Shown here: in pieces, positions 1-8,557 of the stretch
Layout of the letters: each line of letters starts with the position of its first letter
Position numbering within the stretch: position 1 is the first letter of the stretch
NCBI GenBank assembly: GCA_027307045.1
Contig: DAHUXR010000026.1
Span: forward strand, 1 to 48,381
DNA length: 48,381 bases
From: Acidobacteriaceae bacterium
GTDB taxonomy: Bacteria > Acidobacteriota > Terriglobia > Terriglobales > Acidobacteriaceae
Direction: 5' to 3'
Made by a program: the position numbers and the translations under genes
Notes under the pieces: model-generated
What the model saw: the letters and a program-made list of their open reading frames with translations, nothing else
What the model was told of the DNA's origin: nothing
Databases searched by the model: none

Positions 1-1
1 T

Positions 2-163
2 ACTGCAAAAGCTGGGAAGATTCCTCGCGCTGATGAAACCGAACTAAAAACGGCCTCCCTTCAAGGAACAAACCCGACGGTGGGAGCTTTAAATGGAACT
101 CAGAACCAAACTGACGGAGTTCGCGACGAAGAGATCCCATCGGGTGTGCATCGGGATTCATGA
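2..163 (+). CDS. Possible C-terminal end of a truncated gene
   Basis: Frame 2 is open from the left edge to a TGA at 161-163 and would give the last 53 residues of a protein entering from outside the window. The translation is hydrophilic (TAKAGKIPRADETELK...) and free of low-complexity runs, but I recognise no family. The same stretch in frame 1 is closed at about position 33. It could equally be non-coding; only the sequence to the left would decide. Confidence 0.25.
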   Translation, partial: TAKAGKIPRADETELKTASLQGTNPTVGALNGTQNQTDGVRDEEIPSGVHRDS

Positions 164-234
164 ACTCAGCGAACGTACTGAATTCCCAGGACCAGTCGGG
201 CCAATGTCCACATCTTCACTTACGTAAAAAGGTG

Positions 235-537
235 CTACGCTCTGCCTCGCATTTTGGCCCACCACCAGCGCACGCCAACAAGCAGAAAGCGCCAGTCGTG
301 GAAGAACTCAGGTTCTTTGTGCTCAAAGGCGTGGCCAACGAACTGCAATAGCCAGCCAAAGACGAAGAGTCCGGCGGCAAGCATCCAGAGCGGATGATAG
401 AAAATAGCGGCCATGGCCAGCGCCAGTGACAGCACGATCAAGGGTATGCCAAGGCTATGGCAAAACCGGTTGACCGGATGTGTATGGCTGCTTGCGTATT
501 GGGCGATCCACTGTTCGCTGCTGCGTCCACCAAGCAT
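235..537 (-). CDS. DUF962 / Mpo1-like membrane protein
   Basis: A 100-residue membrane protein of the DUF962 (YGL010w/Mpo1-like) family. Visible signatures are the N-terminal HTHPVNRFCHSLGIPL stretch, two hydrophobic segments (about residues 30-45 and 50-68) and the second His-rich motif VGHAFEHKEPEFF. In yeast, Mpo1 is an Fe-dependent dioxygenase in alpha-oxidation of 2-hydroxy fatty acids; transferring that activity to this short bacterial member is inference. The start was placed at the ATG giving MLGGRS, where family members usually begin; a GTG at 558 would add seven residues. A perfect TATAAT lies seven bases before the chosen ATG and no Shine-Dalgarno is seen, so the mRNA could be leaderless. 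It follows the HAF-repeat gene closely on the same strand. Confidence 0.8.
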   Translation of the reverse strand: MLGGRSSEQWIAQYASSHTHPVNRFCHSLGIPLIVLSLALAMAAIFYHPLWMLAAGLFVFGWLLQFVGHAFEHKEPEFFHDWRFLLVGVRWWWAKMRGRA

Positions 538-560
538 GCGCGGATTATAACCCAGCACTC

Positions 561-1628
561 CTACTGCGGCGTCAGCAGAAAAACCCGCGTCGGTCCGGCA
601 TGGACATGGCTGTCCGCTGAGACTTCCTGATGTTTGCTGACATTGGGGCTCTTCAAACCGAAAGCGACGATCTGGCCTTTTTCATTGATGGAAAAAGCCC
701 CAATCAGCACAACGTCGCCCGGAAGATTGGTGACAGATTCGTTCAGGTCAATCAGCCCATTCCGGCTGGTCCAAAGGAAAGCACGGGTCCCCATGGAACT
801 TGCGATTTCGCCCACTACCTGGCCTGCGTTGTTGATGTCAAAGGCTTCGCTGTAAATTGCGCCGGACTCACCGCTCAAGGGCTGCATTCCGGCAGCGCTG
901 GTCCAGACGAAAGCGCGAATCCCGCCGCTACCCTCGGAAGCGCCCACAACCATTCCACTGTCATTGATATGGTCTGCGTGACTGCTGGTATCGCCTGGAA
1001 GGAGACCAAGGTCCTGCATTGCGCCGTTTTGCCACAAAAAAGCGTGCGGGCCAGAGCTGGTGTCAGAGACTCCGACGACCGCACCAAGATTATTGATACC
1101 GTGGGCTTCACTGGTCGCGCCGCCGAGCGCGCCCAGATCCTGAATGTTGCCGCCAGACCACAGAGTTGCGTGTCCGCCGGAACTGCCGGCGATCTGACCC
1201 TGATTGTTGATGGCAAGCGCTGAGCTGGCACTTGCGCCCGGTAAAGTTCCAAGATCGGCAAGCCCGTGGGCAAGTGTCCAGGAAAATGCGCGCGTGCTGG
1301 TTGAAGTGTTTGACGTGCCCACAACAATGCCCGAGTTATTGATGGCAAACGCAGAGCTGTAATCGCCACCGGGAAGAGTACCCAGATCGCGCATGCCGCC
1401 CTGCTTCTGCCAGAAAAATGCGTGCGTCTCCGCACCGTGCGGATACCCAGAACCGCCGACGGCTTGACCGGACTCATTCACTCCGTGTATACGCGCGCTG
1501 CCGGCGTGAAGAGTGCCCAGGTCGGTAGCGGTATAGGTTTGCGCTGCCGCGCTGAGCCCAAGACAGGAACCCAGGAAAAAAACGATGACGGCGATCATCA
1601 GCAATGTGGTATTCAGGCCGCTATTCAT
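561..1628 (-). CDS. Secreted HAF-repeat protein
   Basis: A 355-residue exported protein made almost entirely of HAF-type repeats. After a signal peptide (hydrophobic core about residues 8-28, ending AAAQ) come about seven copies of a 40-50-residue unit with the pattern DLGTLPGG...S.A.AINN.GQ.VG.S...G..HAFLW. Such repeats probably fold as beta-propeller blades and occur in secreted proteins of acidobacteria and myxobacteria; no enzymatic activity is established. A good ribosome site (AGGAG, seven bases before the ATG) supports the start. The gene lies ten bases downstream of the copper-oxidase-like gene on the same strand, so the two are probably co-transcribed and both act outside the cytoplasm. 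The repeat type is clear, the function is not. Confidence 0.85.
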   Translation of the reverse strand: MNSGLNTTLLMIAVIVFFLGSCLGLSAAAQTYTATDLGTLHAGSARIHGVNESGQAVGGSGYPHGAETHAFFWQKQGGMRDLGTLPGGDYSSAFAINNSGIVVGTSNTSTSTRAFSWTLAHGLADLGTLPGASASSALAINNQGQIAGSSGGHATLWSGGNIQDLGALGGATSEAHGINNLGAVVGVSDTSSGPHAFLWQNGAMQDLGLLPGDTSSHADHINDSGMVVGASEGSGGIRAFVWTSAAGMQPLSGESGAIYSEAFDINNAGQVVGEIASSMGTRAFLWTSRNGLIDLNESVTNLPGDVVLIGAFSINEKGQIVAFGLKSPNVSKHQEVSADSHVHAGPTRVFLLTPQ

Positions 1629-1638
1629 TGTGTCTCTC

Positions 1639-4284
1639 CTAGAATCCGGTGAACGTCAGCGACGTGGTTGCACCGCTGGCAACCGTTGTGGTCTTGCTCT
1701 GCGTGGTAAAGCCGCTTTTGGCAACCGTAACCGTGTACGTGCCCACTGGAATCCAGTTCGTCGTAAATAAGCCGGTAGAGCTGCTGGATCCAGAAACAGC
1801 GTTTGCGATCGCGCCTCCCTTGATCGTGATGGTTGCGCCGCTGACCGCTGCCCCGCTGGACGTGACAACTTTCACCGAGATCTTTCCTCCGGTTGCTATT
1901 GGAATGTTGAGAGTGCTGGTAGCTCCTCCAGCCACGTTCGCAGCGAGAGTATGGGCCAAGTAACCCGTTTTAACTGCCGTGATGTTCTGTGTTCCAGCCG
2001 TGACGTTCGTCAGGGTATAAATCCCGCTGCTGTTACTCGTGGTCGATCCGCCACTCCAGCTTACGGTTGCTCCCGTAATAATCGCTCCGCTGGAAGCATT
2101 GGTTATTTTGCCCGTGACGCTTCCGGAAGCAGCGCCTGCTGTAAGAGCGAAACTGGCAATGCTGATGGTACCGCCGCTTACCGCGACGCTCTGGGTTACG
2201 CTTTGAAAACCGCTGGCCGATGCCACCAACTGCACAGTGCCAACCGGAACTCCGGTTAAGGTGTAATTCCCATTCGCGTCGGTTGTTGCCGTGCCGCCGC
2301 CATACCCGACAGAGGCGCCGGCAATCGCCGCGCCCGCTGTTGTCTTCACGCTGCCAGTAATCGATCCACTACCAGAAACCAGAGTGATTGCCGGAGCGGC
2401 TGTAGTGGTTGCCGCAAGAACGGTCATGGTTGTTGAACCTGATTGGAATCCGGTAAGAGAAGCGTTGATGGTCGTTGGTCCCGCCGGAAGATTGTTCAGC
2501 GCATAGCTGCCGTCTTCACCGCTGCTCGTCGTGAGCCCTGCGGCTAAAATAGTGACGCCGTAAAGGGCCTGACCATTGCCGTCCGCCACCGTACCAGTCA
2601 CATTACCGGGATTGATGGGTTGGATTTGCAGAGTTTCTGCCTGCGTGCTTTGTCCCGCCGTGACAGTTACAGATTCTGACGCACTCTGATATCCGGCAAG
2701 CGCCGCTGTCACCGTCGATGTTCCGCCGGGAACCTGCAGCGTATAGCCCCCGTCGGAGCCAGTGATCGCCCCATTGCCGCCGGAAGAGACAGATGCGCCC
2801 GAAATCGGCGCGCCTGCTGTGTTCGTAACTTTTCCCGTAATCGTTCCGACAGCCGCTACCGTCGCAGAGATCTGAAAGATGCTGCCCACCGATGGCACGC
2901 CCGAGCCGTTCAAGATGAACAGCATGTAATATCCCGGCGGCGCCAGATTTCCGTTGGCGGGCATCGTGACGTTCAGTCCGGTGCTGGTCTTGGTAAAGCT
3001 CAGAGTCTGGAATCCCTGGCTCATGCTGTTGGTGTGCGTTACTGAAGCCTGGCGCACCAATGTCACGTTGCTGATGGCGTCGGCATCCGGTGTGCCGACG
3101 AAAACCGTCTGTCCATAACCCGCGCTGACCGGAGCAGATGCAATGCTGGGCCGCGCCCCGGCAAATAAGTATGGAGGTGAAAACAGCTGGGCGCTAGGGC
3201 CGCCCACGTTGCCGCCCGCCGAAAGCACGCGACCATCGGCCAGCAGCAGCGCCGTTGAATGATAACCGCGATAAACAGCGATGCTGGCCATTACGGTAAA
3301 TTGTCCCGTGGCAGGGTCCCACATTTCCGTGGGCAAAACCGGTGAGGTGGAAGTATCGAACCCACTTGCGCTGCTGCCGCCAACGACAAAAACTTTTCCG
3401 TCGGGCAAGATCACTGCGTTGTGCTGCCGCCGCGGATAATGCATACTGCCGGTATATTTCCAGACAGGAGCGGTGGCGTTTAAGTCAATTATTTCCGATG
3501 TCGCCGTTGGAGGGTTAGCGCCGCCGATGATGGCCACTTTGCCTGGGGCATACATCACTGCGGGACCATAATCGCGCGACGCGCCGAAGTTCGTTACAGC
3601 AACATTGCTCCATGCGCCTGTCCCAGATGTATTTAGATAGCGGCTTTGCCGACTGGGCCCAGCACTGAAGACTTTGCCGTTCGGCGCCACCAACATGTTC
3701 GGATAAAGAGGTTGAGCCAGTTGTGCCGTCGTCAGGTTGCGCCACGTATTTGTGGAGAACTGAAAAACTTGAGGCAGCGTATCAACGTTGGTGTTTGCAT
3801 TGATGTCGCCGGAAACCACCAGCACATCGCCATTCGGCAAGGTCGTCGTCGTGGGATACCAGCGCCCTGTATTCATGTCCGGCAGCGGCGTGAATCCATT
3901 TGTCGCCGGATCAAAGATCACCGCATGCGAATATCCCACGTAATCGGCAATGTGACCACCCGCAATAAAAACGCGTCCATCCACCAGCGTGGTATGACCG
4001 GCGCAAAAAAGCGCGTATGCGGAAGATGAGGTTGCAGTAAACGTATTGCTCACTGGGTCCCAGATGTTTGGGTGCAGCGATTCCGCGTAATAAGAAACAA
4101 AAAAGACGCGGCCATCCGGCAGCAAAGTGGCGTGAACGGCTCTGGTGGGCCAGTTGGCAACCGCCGACCATTGGCCTTGGGTGGAAGCTTGGGCGTTACT
4201 GCGTACAGCTACTGCTACAACGAACAGAAGTAGTAAGACGAAGGCGGACGCCCCTCTGCGAGCAAGGGAGCTTGAGTGGCGCAC
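1639..4284 (-). CDS. Secreted copper radical oxidase-like protein (kelch + DUF1929) with five carboxypeptidase-regulatory repeats
   Basis: An 881-residue exported protein starting at GTG with a signal peptide (residues 1-32, ending SNAQA). Residues 40-370 are kelch-type propeller blades (DGRVFIAGG, NGDVLVVSG, PDGKVFVVGG, ADGRVLSAGG) and about 375-475 is a DUF1929 domain. This is the architecture of galactose oxidase/GlxA copper radical oxidases. The expected metal and cofactor residues are all in place: Cys94 (ALFCAGH) and Tyr143 (GRWYPT) for the thioether cross-link, Tyr341-His342 (RGYHS) and His417 (SVTHTNS) as copper ligands. From about residue 478 to the end come five carboxypeptidase-regulatory-like beta-sandwich repeats (ITGKV..., VTGTV..., ITGSV..., VTGKI..., ISVKV...). 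It probably oxidises alcohols, aldehydes or sugars outside the cell; substrate unknown. Possible operon with the two following genes. Confidence 0.82.
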   Translation of the reverse strand: MRHSSSLARRGASAFVLLLLFVVAVAVRSNAQASTQGQWSAVANWPTRAVHATLLPDGRVFFVSYYAESLHPNIWDPVSNTFTATSSSAYALFCAGHTTLVDGRVFIAGGHIADYVGYSHAVIFDPATNGFTPLPDMNTGRWYPTTTTLPNGDVLVVSGDINANTNVDTLPQVFQFSTNTWRNLTTAQLAQPLYPNMLVAPNGKVFSAGPSRQSRYLNTSGTGAWSNVAVTNFGASRDYGPAVMYAPGKVAIIGGANPPTATSEIIDLNATAPVWKYTGSMHYPRRQHNAVILPDGKVFVVGGSSASGFDTSTSPVLPTEMWDPATGQFTVMASIAVYRGYHSTALLLADGRVLSAGGNVGGPSAQLFSPPYLFAGARPSIASAPVSAGYGQTVFVGTPDADAISNVTLVRQASVTHTNSMSQGFQTLSFTKTSTGLNVTMPANGNLAPPGYYMLFILNGSGVPSVGSIFQISATVAAVGTITGKVTNTAGAPISGASVSSGGNGAITGSDGGYTLQVPGGTSTVTAALAGYQSASESVTVTAGQSTQAETLQIQPINPGNVTGTVADGNGQALYGVTILAAGLTTSSGEDGSYALNNLPAGPTTINASLTGFQSGSTTMTVLAATTTAAPAITLVSGSGSITGSVKTTAGAAIAGASVGYGGGTATTDANGNYTLTGVPVGTVQLVASASGFQSVTQSVAVSGGTISIASFALTAGAASGSVTGKITNASSGAIITGATVSWSGGSTTSNSSGIYTLTNVTAGTQNITAVKTGYLAHTLAANVAGGATSTLNIPIATGGKISVKVVTSSGAAVSGATITIKGGAIANAVSGSSSSTGLFTTNWIPVGTYTVTVAKSGFTTQSKTTTVASGATTSLTFTGF

Positions 4285-4348
4285 AATACCCAGTGAGATT
4301 CAGCTACAAGCAGCAGGGTTGTGCGATTACCCGCATGGATGCTGGATT

Positions 4349-4375
4349 TAACGCAAATTTATATTTCGTGCGTTA
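4349..4375 (-). promoter_or_regulatory. Dyad upstream of the copper-oxidase-like gene
   Basis: TAACGCA (4349-4355) and TGCGTTA (4369-4375) form a perfect seven-base inverted repeat around an AT-rich centre, about 65 bases before the GTG start at 4284. Its position suits an operator or promoter region; no regulator is known. Confidence 0.3.
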
Positions 4376-4423
4376 GGTGTAGAGAGGATGCGGGTCGGCC
4401 TTAGACGAAATCTAATAACAATC

Positions 4424-4963
4424 TTATTTAGTCGGAGGCTCCAGCCGTTGATGAAACTTTGAGGCAAGTCGCTCGGCTGCGTCCACCAGGTTGTTCTCTT
4501 TGCCTTTTCCCTTCATGGCGAACTTCACGCTCTCAGTGGCAGCCCACAGAGGGCGCTTGTTGCGCGAGTCAAAAACCGCCATCCTGATCTCGGTCGGCGA
4601 AATGTCTTTTCGCGTTGAACTGGATTTCTCTTCGTGGCCAGTCTCTGGTGAGACCGTGGACGAACTTGAAACCTGGACGCCTGAATCTCCCGTGGAAGAA
4701 ATTTCAATAATCAGGTCGGCTCTCTCCGGTATTTCGACGAAGGTAAACCGCTCCCAACCTTCCATCGTTGACCTGATCACTTCCAGCGGGATTCGGCTCC
4801 CGTGTGTGCGGGTGATAAAGACGTTCTTCGCCGCCACCAGCCGCATGGTAGGCGTTTCGATAAGCGGCTTCTTCTCAGTCGACGGCTGCTGAGTGCCAGC
4901 GAACAACGCACCCAAGACCAATATCAGGAACCCAATCATCAAGAAAACCCATGACTTCCGCAT
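4424..4963 (-). CDS. Unknown membrane-anchored or exported protein
   Basis: A 179-residue protein I cannot assign. Residues 5-24 form one hydrophobic segment (FLMIGFLILVLGALFAG), either an uncleaved anchor or a signal peptide. The rest is soluble: a segment around LVAAKNVFITRTHG, then PERADLIIEISSTG, a Ser/Thr/Glu-rich stretch (about 98-120), then IRMAVFDSRNKRPLWAA and a helical tail. The alternation of a residue-naming beta strand and 'R.PLWA' resembles small periplasmic proteins common in acidobacteria, often without function. The start is the ATG with GAGG six bases upstream; an in-frame TTG four codons earlier is less likely. It is transcribed away from the gene at 5086. Confidence 0.65.
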   Translation of the reverse strand: MRKSWVFLMIGFLILVLGALFAGTQQPSTEKKPLIETPTMRLVAAKNVFITRTHGSRIPLEVIRSTMEGWERFTFVEIPERADLIIEISSTGDSGVQVSSSSTVSPETGHEEKSSSTRKDISPTEIRMAVFDSRNKRPLWAATESVKFAMKGKGKENNLVDAAERLASKFHQRLEPPTK

Positions 4964-5043
4964 CTCTGCCCTCAAACCTCAAATAGAGAAACCTTGCGTA
5001 CAAACTCCAGGACGCGCTTTTCCATCCGCTGCGTCCTTACCAT

Positions 5044-5074
5044 CTGACCAATCAACCGCATCTCAGATTACAAT
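5044..5074 (+). promoter_or_regulatory. Candidate promoter for the gene at 5086
   Basis: TACAAT at 5069-5074 is a good -10 box, with CTGACC at 5044-5049 as a weak, widely spaced -35. The ATG lies only 12 bases after the -10 and no Shine-Dalgarno is present, which suggests a leaderless or nearly leaderless mRNA. Confidence 0.35.
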
Positions 5075-5085
5075 ATTTTCAGATC

Positions 5086-5688
5086 ATGGCTGACCGACTT
5101 TATCTAAGTATCTGGTTTCCCGGCTTTCAGGAACCGGAAATGCTTCCCCGGCTGCTTTCCGTGCTCAAGCAGTTCCCTTTCTCTGCTGACCATCCCGGCA
5201 TCGGCTATCTGGGCATCCGAAGCATCTCATGGGACCAGCCCATCATCTTCCAACAGACATTCGATCATCGCGCCGCTCCCGAACAAAGTCTGGCTCTGGC
5301 CGCCGAGTTCCTTCATGAAGATAACGCTTACGAGTTGGACGTTCTCTGGGACCTTTGGGTACCGACGAAAGAAGGCGATCTGGATGAAACCTGGATCTTG
5401 CGCCCGCAAACGGTAAAGTTCATCGCCTTCGGCACTGAGTTTGAAGAAGGAACGTTTCAGGAAAACGGCCACATACTGGTCGACTTCGGCCTGGACGCTC
5501 CTTTCCTCTTTGAGGAAGCCGACTATACCAGCGTGCTGGAACAGCGTATCAAGGCCAACGTCCAAAAGCTGGTCGCCTTTACCGGCGCCGTGGAAAAAAA
5601 CTGCGGCATCAGCGGCAGGGTCTTATGGTCAGAATCAGAGGACAACCTCGCGCAAAAGCTGATTGAGCGGCTGCAACGCGTCCAGTAA
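5086..5688 (+). CDS. Unknown cytoplasmic protein
   Basis: A 200-residue soluble protein with no signal peptide, membrane segment or motif I recognise. It is acidic, rich in aromatic residues (YLSIWFPGF at the start, VLWDLWVP near residue 88) and ends in an amphipathic helix (NLAQKLIERLQRV). Composition and codon use look like the neighbouring genes, and the frame has no competing long ORF, so it is a real gene. It stands alone between a divergent gene on the left and the convergent ppdK on the right, with repeat element copy A in the gap. Proteins of this look are annotated only as conserved hypotheticals in acidobacteria. Confidence 0.7.
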   Translation: MADRLYLSIWFPGFQEPEMLPRLLSVLKQFPFSADHPGIGYLGIRSISWDQPIIFQQTFDHRAAPEQSLALAAEFLHEDNAYELDVLWDLWVPTKEGDLDETWILRPQTVKFIAFGTEFEEGTFQENGHILVDFGLDAPFLFEEADYTSVLEQRIKANVQKLVAFTGAVEKNCGISGRVLWSESEDNLAQKLIERLQRVQ

Positions 5689-5698
5689 CCTCATTCTT

Positions 5699-5810
5699 AT
5701 CCCCGAGCGAAGCGAGGGAGCGCTATCGTAAAAAGCTCTTCCGCAACAATATTACCCCTACATCCACCTGGCTTTAGGGATCCCTCGCTGCTCTTCGGGA
5801 TTTCACAAAA
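5699..5810. repeat. Dispersed palindromic element, copy A
   Basis: The left arm (about 5699-5722, core CCCGAGCGAAGCGAGGGA) and right arm (about 5777-5804, core TCCCTCGCTGCTCTTCGGGA) are inverted versions of each other, and the element closes with GGGATTTCA plus an A run. Two more copies lie at 15175-15316 and 31620-31764. It fills the gap between the convergent genes ending at 5688 and 5813, where it could act as a bidirectional terminator. The arm sequences are conserved and the roughly 55-100-bp centres are not, as in REP/BIME-type doublets. Confidence 0.75.
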
Positions 5811-5812
5811 AC

Positions 5813-8557
5813 CTACTTGGTTCTTCCGCCCTCTGTCTTCAACTCTTCCGCTGCCGCAGCCTGTGCAGCTGCCAGCCGCGCTGTCAGCACGCGGTACGGC
5901 GAGCATGAAACATAGTTCAGTCCGATCTTGTGGCAGAACTCCACCGACGCCGGATCGCCGCCATGTTCGCCGCAGATTCCGATCTTCAGGTTCGAGCGCG
6001 TCTTGCGGCCTTTCTTCACGGCAATTTGCATCAGCTCTCCCACACCTTCTTGATCGATGGTGGCAAACGGATCGCTCTTCAGAATGCCGCGCTCGATGTA
6101 CGCCGGCAGGAACTTGCTGATGTCGTCGCGAGAGAAGCCGTAGGCCGTCTGCGTAAGATCGTTGGTGCCAAAGCTGAAGAATTCAGCATCGGAAGCAATC
6201 TGATCGGCCACAGAGCATGCGCGCGGCAACTCGATCATCGTACCGACCATGTATTCGATCCGGGTTCCCTTCTCTTTGAATACCTGTTCCGCCACCTGTC
6301 GGATGATGGCGCTCTGGTTCTCCATCTCCTTCATCATGCCCACGAGCGGGACCATGACTTCAGGAAACACTTTTACTCCCGCCTTGGAGACGTTCACCGC
6401 AGCTTCAAAAATCGCTCGTGCCTGCATCTCTGAAATTTCCGGATAAGTAATGCCCAGACGGCAACCACGATGTCCCAGCATAGGATTTAATTCATGCAGC
6501 TCTTCCACGCGACGCAGCAGCTCATGTGCTTCCTTCAGCCGAGGCGAATTCGCGTCTTTGATCTCCAGTTGCGCAATCTCCACCATCAGCTCTTCGCGAC
6601 GTGGCAAGAACTCATGCAGCGGCGGATCCAGCAAGCGGATGGTGACCGGAAAGCCGTCCATGGCTTTGAAAACACCTTCAAAGTCTTCACGCTGCATCGG
6701 CAGCAGCTTGGCGATCTCCGCTTTGCGTGCTGCTTCCGTCCTGGCCAGAATCATGTTCCGCATGTGCCCAATGCGATCTTCGGCAAAGAACATATGCTCG
6801 GTGCGACACAGGCCAATGCCTTCCGCGCCAAAGCTGCGCGCCGCAATCGCGTCACGTGGAATATCGGCATTCGCTCGAACACCCAGTTTGCGGAACGGCT
6901 CTGACCACTTCAGCAGCGTCTGCAGGTCCGGATCGTCCGGCTTGGCCGGAACGGTGCCAAGCTGGCCTTTGATCACTCGGCCTGAGATGCCGTCGATGGA
7001 AATCCAGTCACCTTCTTTGAGAATGAGATCGCCGATGCGCATCTGTTTCTTCTTGTCGTCAACTTCGATCTCGCCGGCGCCCACAATGCAGCATTTACCC
7101 ATGCCGCGCGTTACGACCGCGGCATGGCTCGTCATGCCGCCGCGTGAGGTCAGAATTCCGGCAGCTACTTCCATGCCGTGGATATCTTCCGGAGTAGTTT
7201 CGCCGCGCACCAGGATCACCGGATTTTTCTGCGCTCCCGTGCCGGCCGCTGTAACAGCGTCATTCGCGGTAAAAACAATCCGTCCCACCGCGGCTCCCGG
7301 GGATGCCGGCAGGCCTTTGGCAATCACTTCCACATCGCCACCGCGCTCGTCCAGGCTGGGAACCAGGAAGTCATAAAGCTGATTGGGTTCCACTCGGAAG
7401 ATCGCTTCTTCAGGCTTGATCAGCCCTTCCTTCACCATGTCCAGCGCCAGTCGGACGGCGGCTCGGCCAGTGCGCTTGCCGTTGCGCGTCTGCAACATAT
7501 ACAAGCGGCCTTCCTGGATGGTGAATTCAAAATCCTGCATGTCGCGATAATGCTTTTCCAGGCGCGTGGTGATATCGCGGAGCTGGTCATAAACCTGCGG
7601 CATGATCTTCTGCAATTCGCTGATGTGCACCGGCGTGCGCACGCCGGAAACCACGTCTTCACCCTGCGCGTTCATCAGGAACTCGCCGTAAAATTCTTTG
7701 TCGCCGTTGGCGGGATTGCGCGTAAAGCCCACGCCCGTTCCGCTGGTTTCGCCCAGGTTGCCAAAGACCATGGCCTGGACGTTGACGGCCGTTCCCAAAT
7801 CGTCAGAAATATTGTTGATACGGCGGTAAACCTTGGCGCGATCGTTGTTCCATGACCGGAACACTGCGTCCCGCGCTCCCACGAGCTGATCCACCGGGTT
7901 CTGCGGGAAATCTTTCTTTGTGTGTTTGCGGACCACCTCTTTATATTGCGCAATCACTTCCTGTAGATCGGCCGCCGTGAGTTCGGTATCCAACTTCACG
8001 CCGCGCTTGTGCTTTTGGCCGTCAAACACTTCTTCAAATTCGTGCTTTGGGATATCCAGTACCACGTTGCCATACATCTGGATCAGGCGGCGATAGGAAT
8101 CATATGCAAAACGATCATTGCCGCTCTTGCGCGCCAGCGCCTTCACGCTCTCATCGTTCAGCCCCAGATTCAGGATCGTGTCCATCATTCCCGGCATGGA
8201 AAACTTTGCGCCCGACCTCACGCTCACCAGCAGCGGGTTTTCTCCCTCGCCCAGCTTCTGCTTCTGCAACTCTTCCAGCCGAACCAGCGCGTCTTTCATC
8301 TGGCGCTCCAGCGCGTCGGAAACTTTCGCAGTCTTCATGAACTCGCGGCAGGCGGCTGTCTGGATGGTAAAGCCCGGGGGCACAGGAAGCGCGGCATTCG
8401 TCATCTCAGCCAGACCGGCGCCCTTGCCGCCCAACTCGTCTTTCATCTTGCCGTTGCCCTCGGCCTTGCCGGCGCCAAAGAAAAATACGTATTGAGTGCC
8501 CTGTTGTGGTTGCAAAGCTGCCTTGGTCTCTGGTTTGGAAAGGGGGGTAACGCTCAT
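5813..8557 (-). CDS. ppdK: Pyruvate, phosphate dikinase
   Basis: Interconverts pyruvate, ATP and phosphate with phosphoenolpyruvate, AMP and pyrophosphate in the cytoplasm, linking glycolysis and gluconeogenesis. The 914-residue length fits the family. The order is the usual one: an N-terminal ATP-grasp nucleotide-binding domain (GGKGAGLAEM, then VSVRSGAKFSMPGMMDT and GTGVGFTRNPANG), the swivelling phosphohistidine domain with the catalytic His in GGMTSHAAVVTRGMGK (near residue 475), and the C-terminal PEP/pyruvate barrel with GLCRTEHMF, FGTNDLTQ and the catalytic Cys in GICGEHGGDP. The start chosen (MSVTPL) has GGAG nine bases upstream; an ATG five codons earlier (8572) has no ribosome site. 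The gene stands alone, with repeat copy A at its 3' end and a long gene-poor stretch upstream. Confidence 0.97.
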   Translation of the reverse strand: MSVTPLSKPETKAALQPQQGTQYVFFFGAGKAEGNGKMKDELGGKGAGLAEMTNAALPVPPGFTIQTAACREFMKTAKVSDALERQMKDALVRLEELQKQKLGEGENPLLVSVRSGAKFSMPGMMDTILNLGLNDESVKALARKSGNDRFAYDSYRRLIQMYGNVVLDIPKHEFEEVFDGQKHKRGVKLDTELTAADLQEVIAQYKEVVRKHTKKDFPQNPVDQLVGARDAVFRSWNNDRAKVYRRINNISDDLGTAVNVQAMVFGNLGETSGTGVGFTRNPANGDKEFYGEFLMNAQGEDVVSGVRTPVHISELQKIMPQVYDQLRDITTRLEKHYRDMQDFEFTIQEGRLYMLQTRNGKRTGRAAVRLALDMVKEGLIKPEEAIFRVEPNQLYDFLVPSLDERGGDVEVIAKGLPASPGAAVGRIVFTANDAVTAAGTGAQKNPVILVRGETTPEDIHGMEVAAGILTSRGGMTSHAAVVTRGMGKCCIVGAGEIEVDDKKKQMRIGDLILKEGDWISIDGISGRVIKGQLGTVPAKPDDPDLQTLLKWSEPFRKLGVRANADIPRDAIAARSFGAEGIGLCRTEHMFFAEDRIGHMRNMILARTEAARKAEIAKLLPMQREDFEGVFKAMDGFPVTIRLLDPPLHEFLPRREELMVEIAQLEIKDANSPRLKEAHELLRRVEELHELNPMLGHRGCRLGITYPEISEMQARAIFEAAVNVSKAGVKVFPEVMVPLVGMMKEMENQSAIIRQVAEQVFKEKGTRIEYMVGTMIELPRACSVADQIASDAEFFSFGTNDLTQTAYGFSRDDISKFLPAYIERGILKSDPFATIDQEGVGELMQIAVKKGRKTRSNLKIGICGEHGGDPASVEFCHKIGLNYVSCSPYRVLTARLAAAQAAAAEELKTEGGRTK

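Noticed and set aside
160-351. Short forward frame at the left edge
   Set aside because: Overlaps the DUF962 gene on the other strand and has no ribosome site or domain; shadow frame.
630-1223. Long forward frame inside the HAF-repeat gene
   Set aside because: Opposite-strand shadow created by the repeated HAF units; translation is not a known protein.
6450-7376. 308-codon forward frame within ppdK
   Set aside because: Antisense to a conserved enzyme; Ser/Arg-rich translation is typical of a shadow frame.
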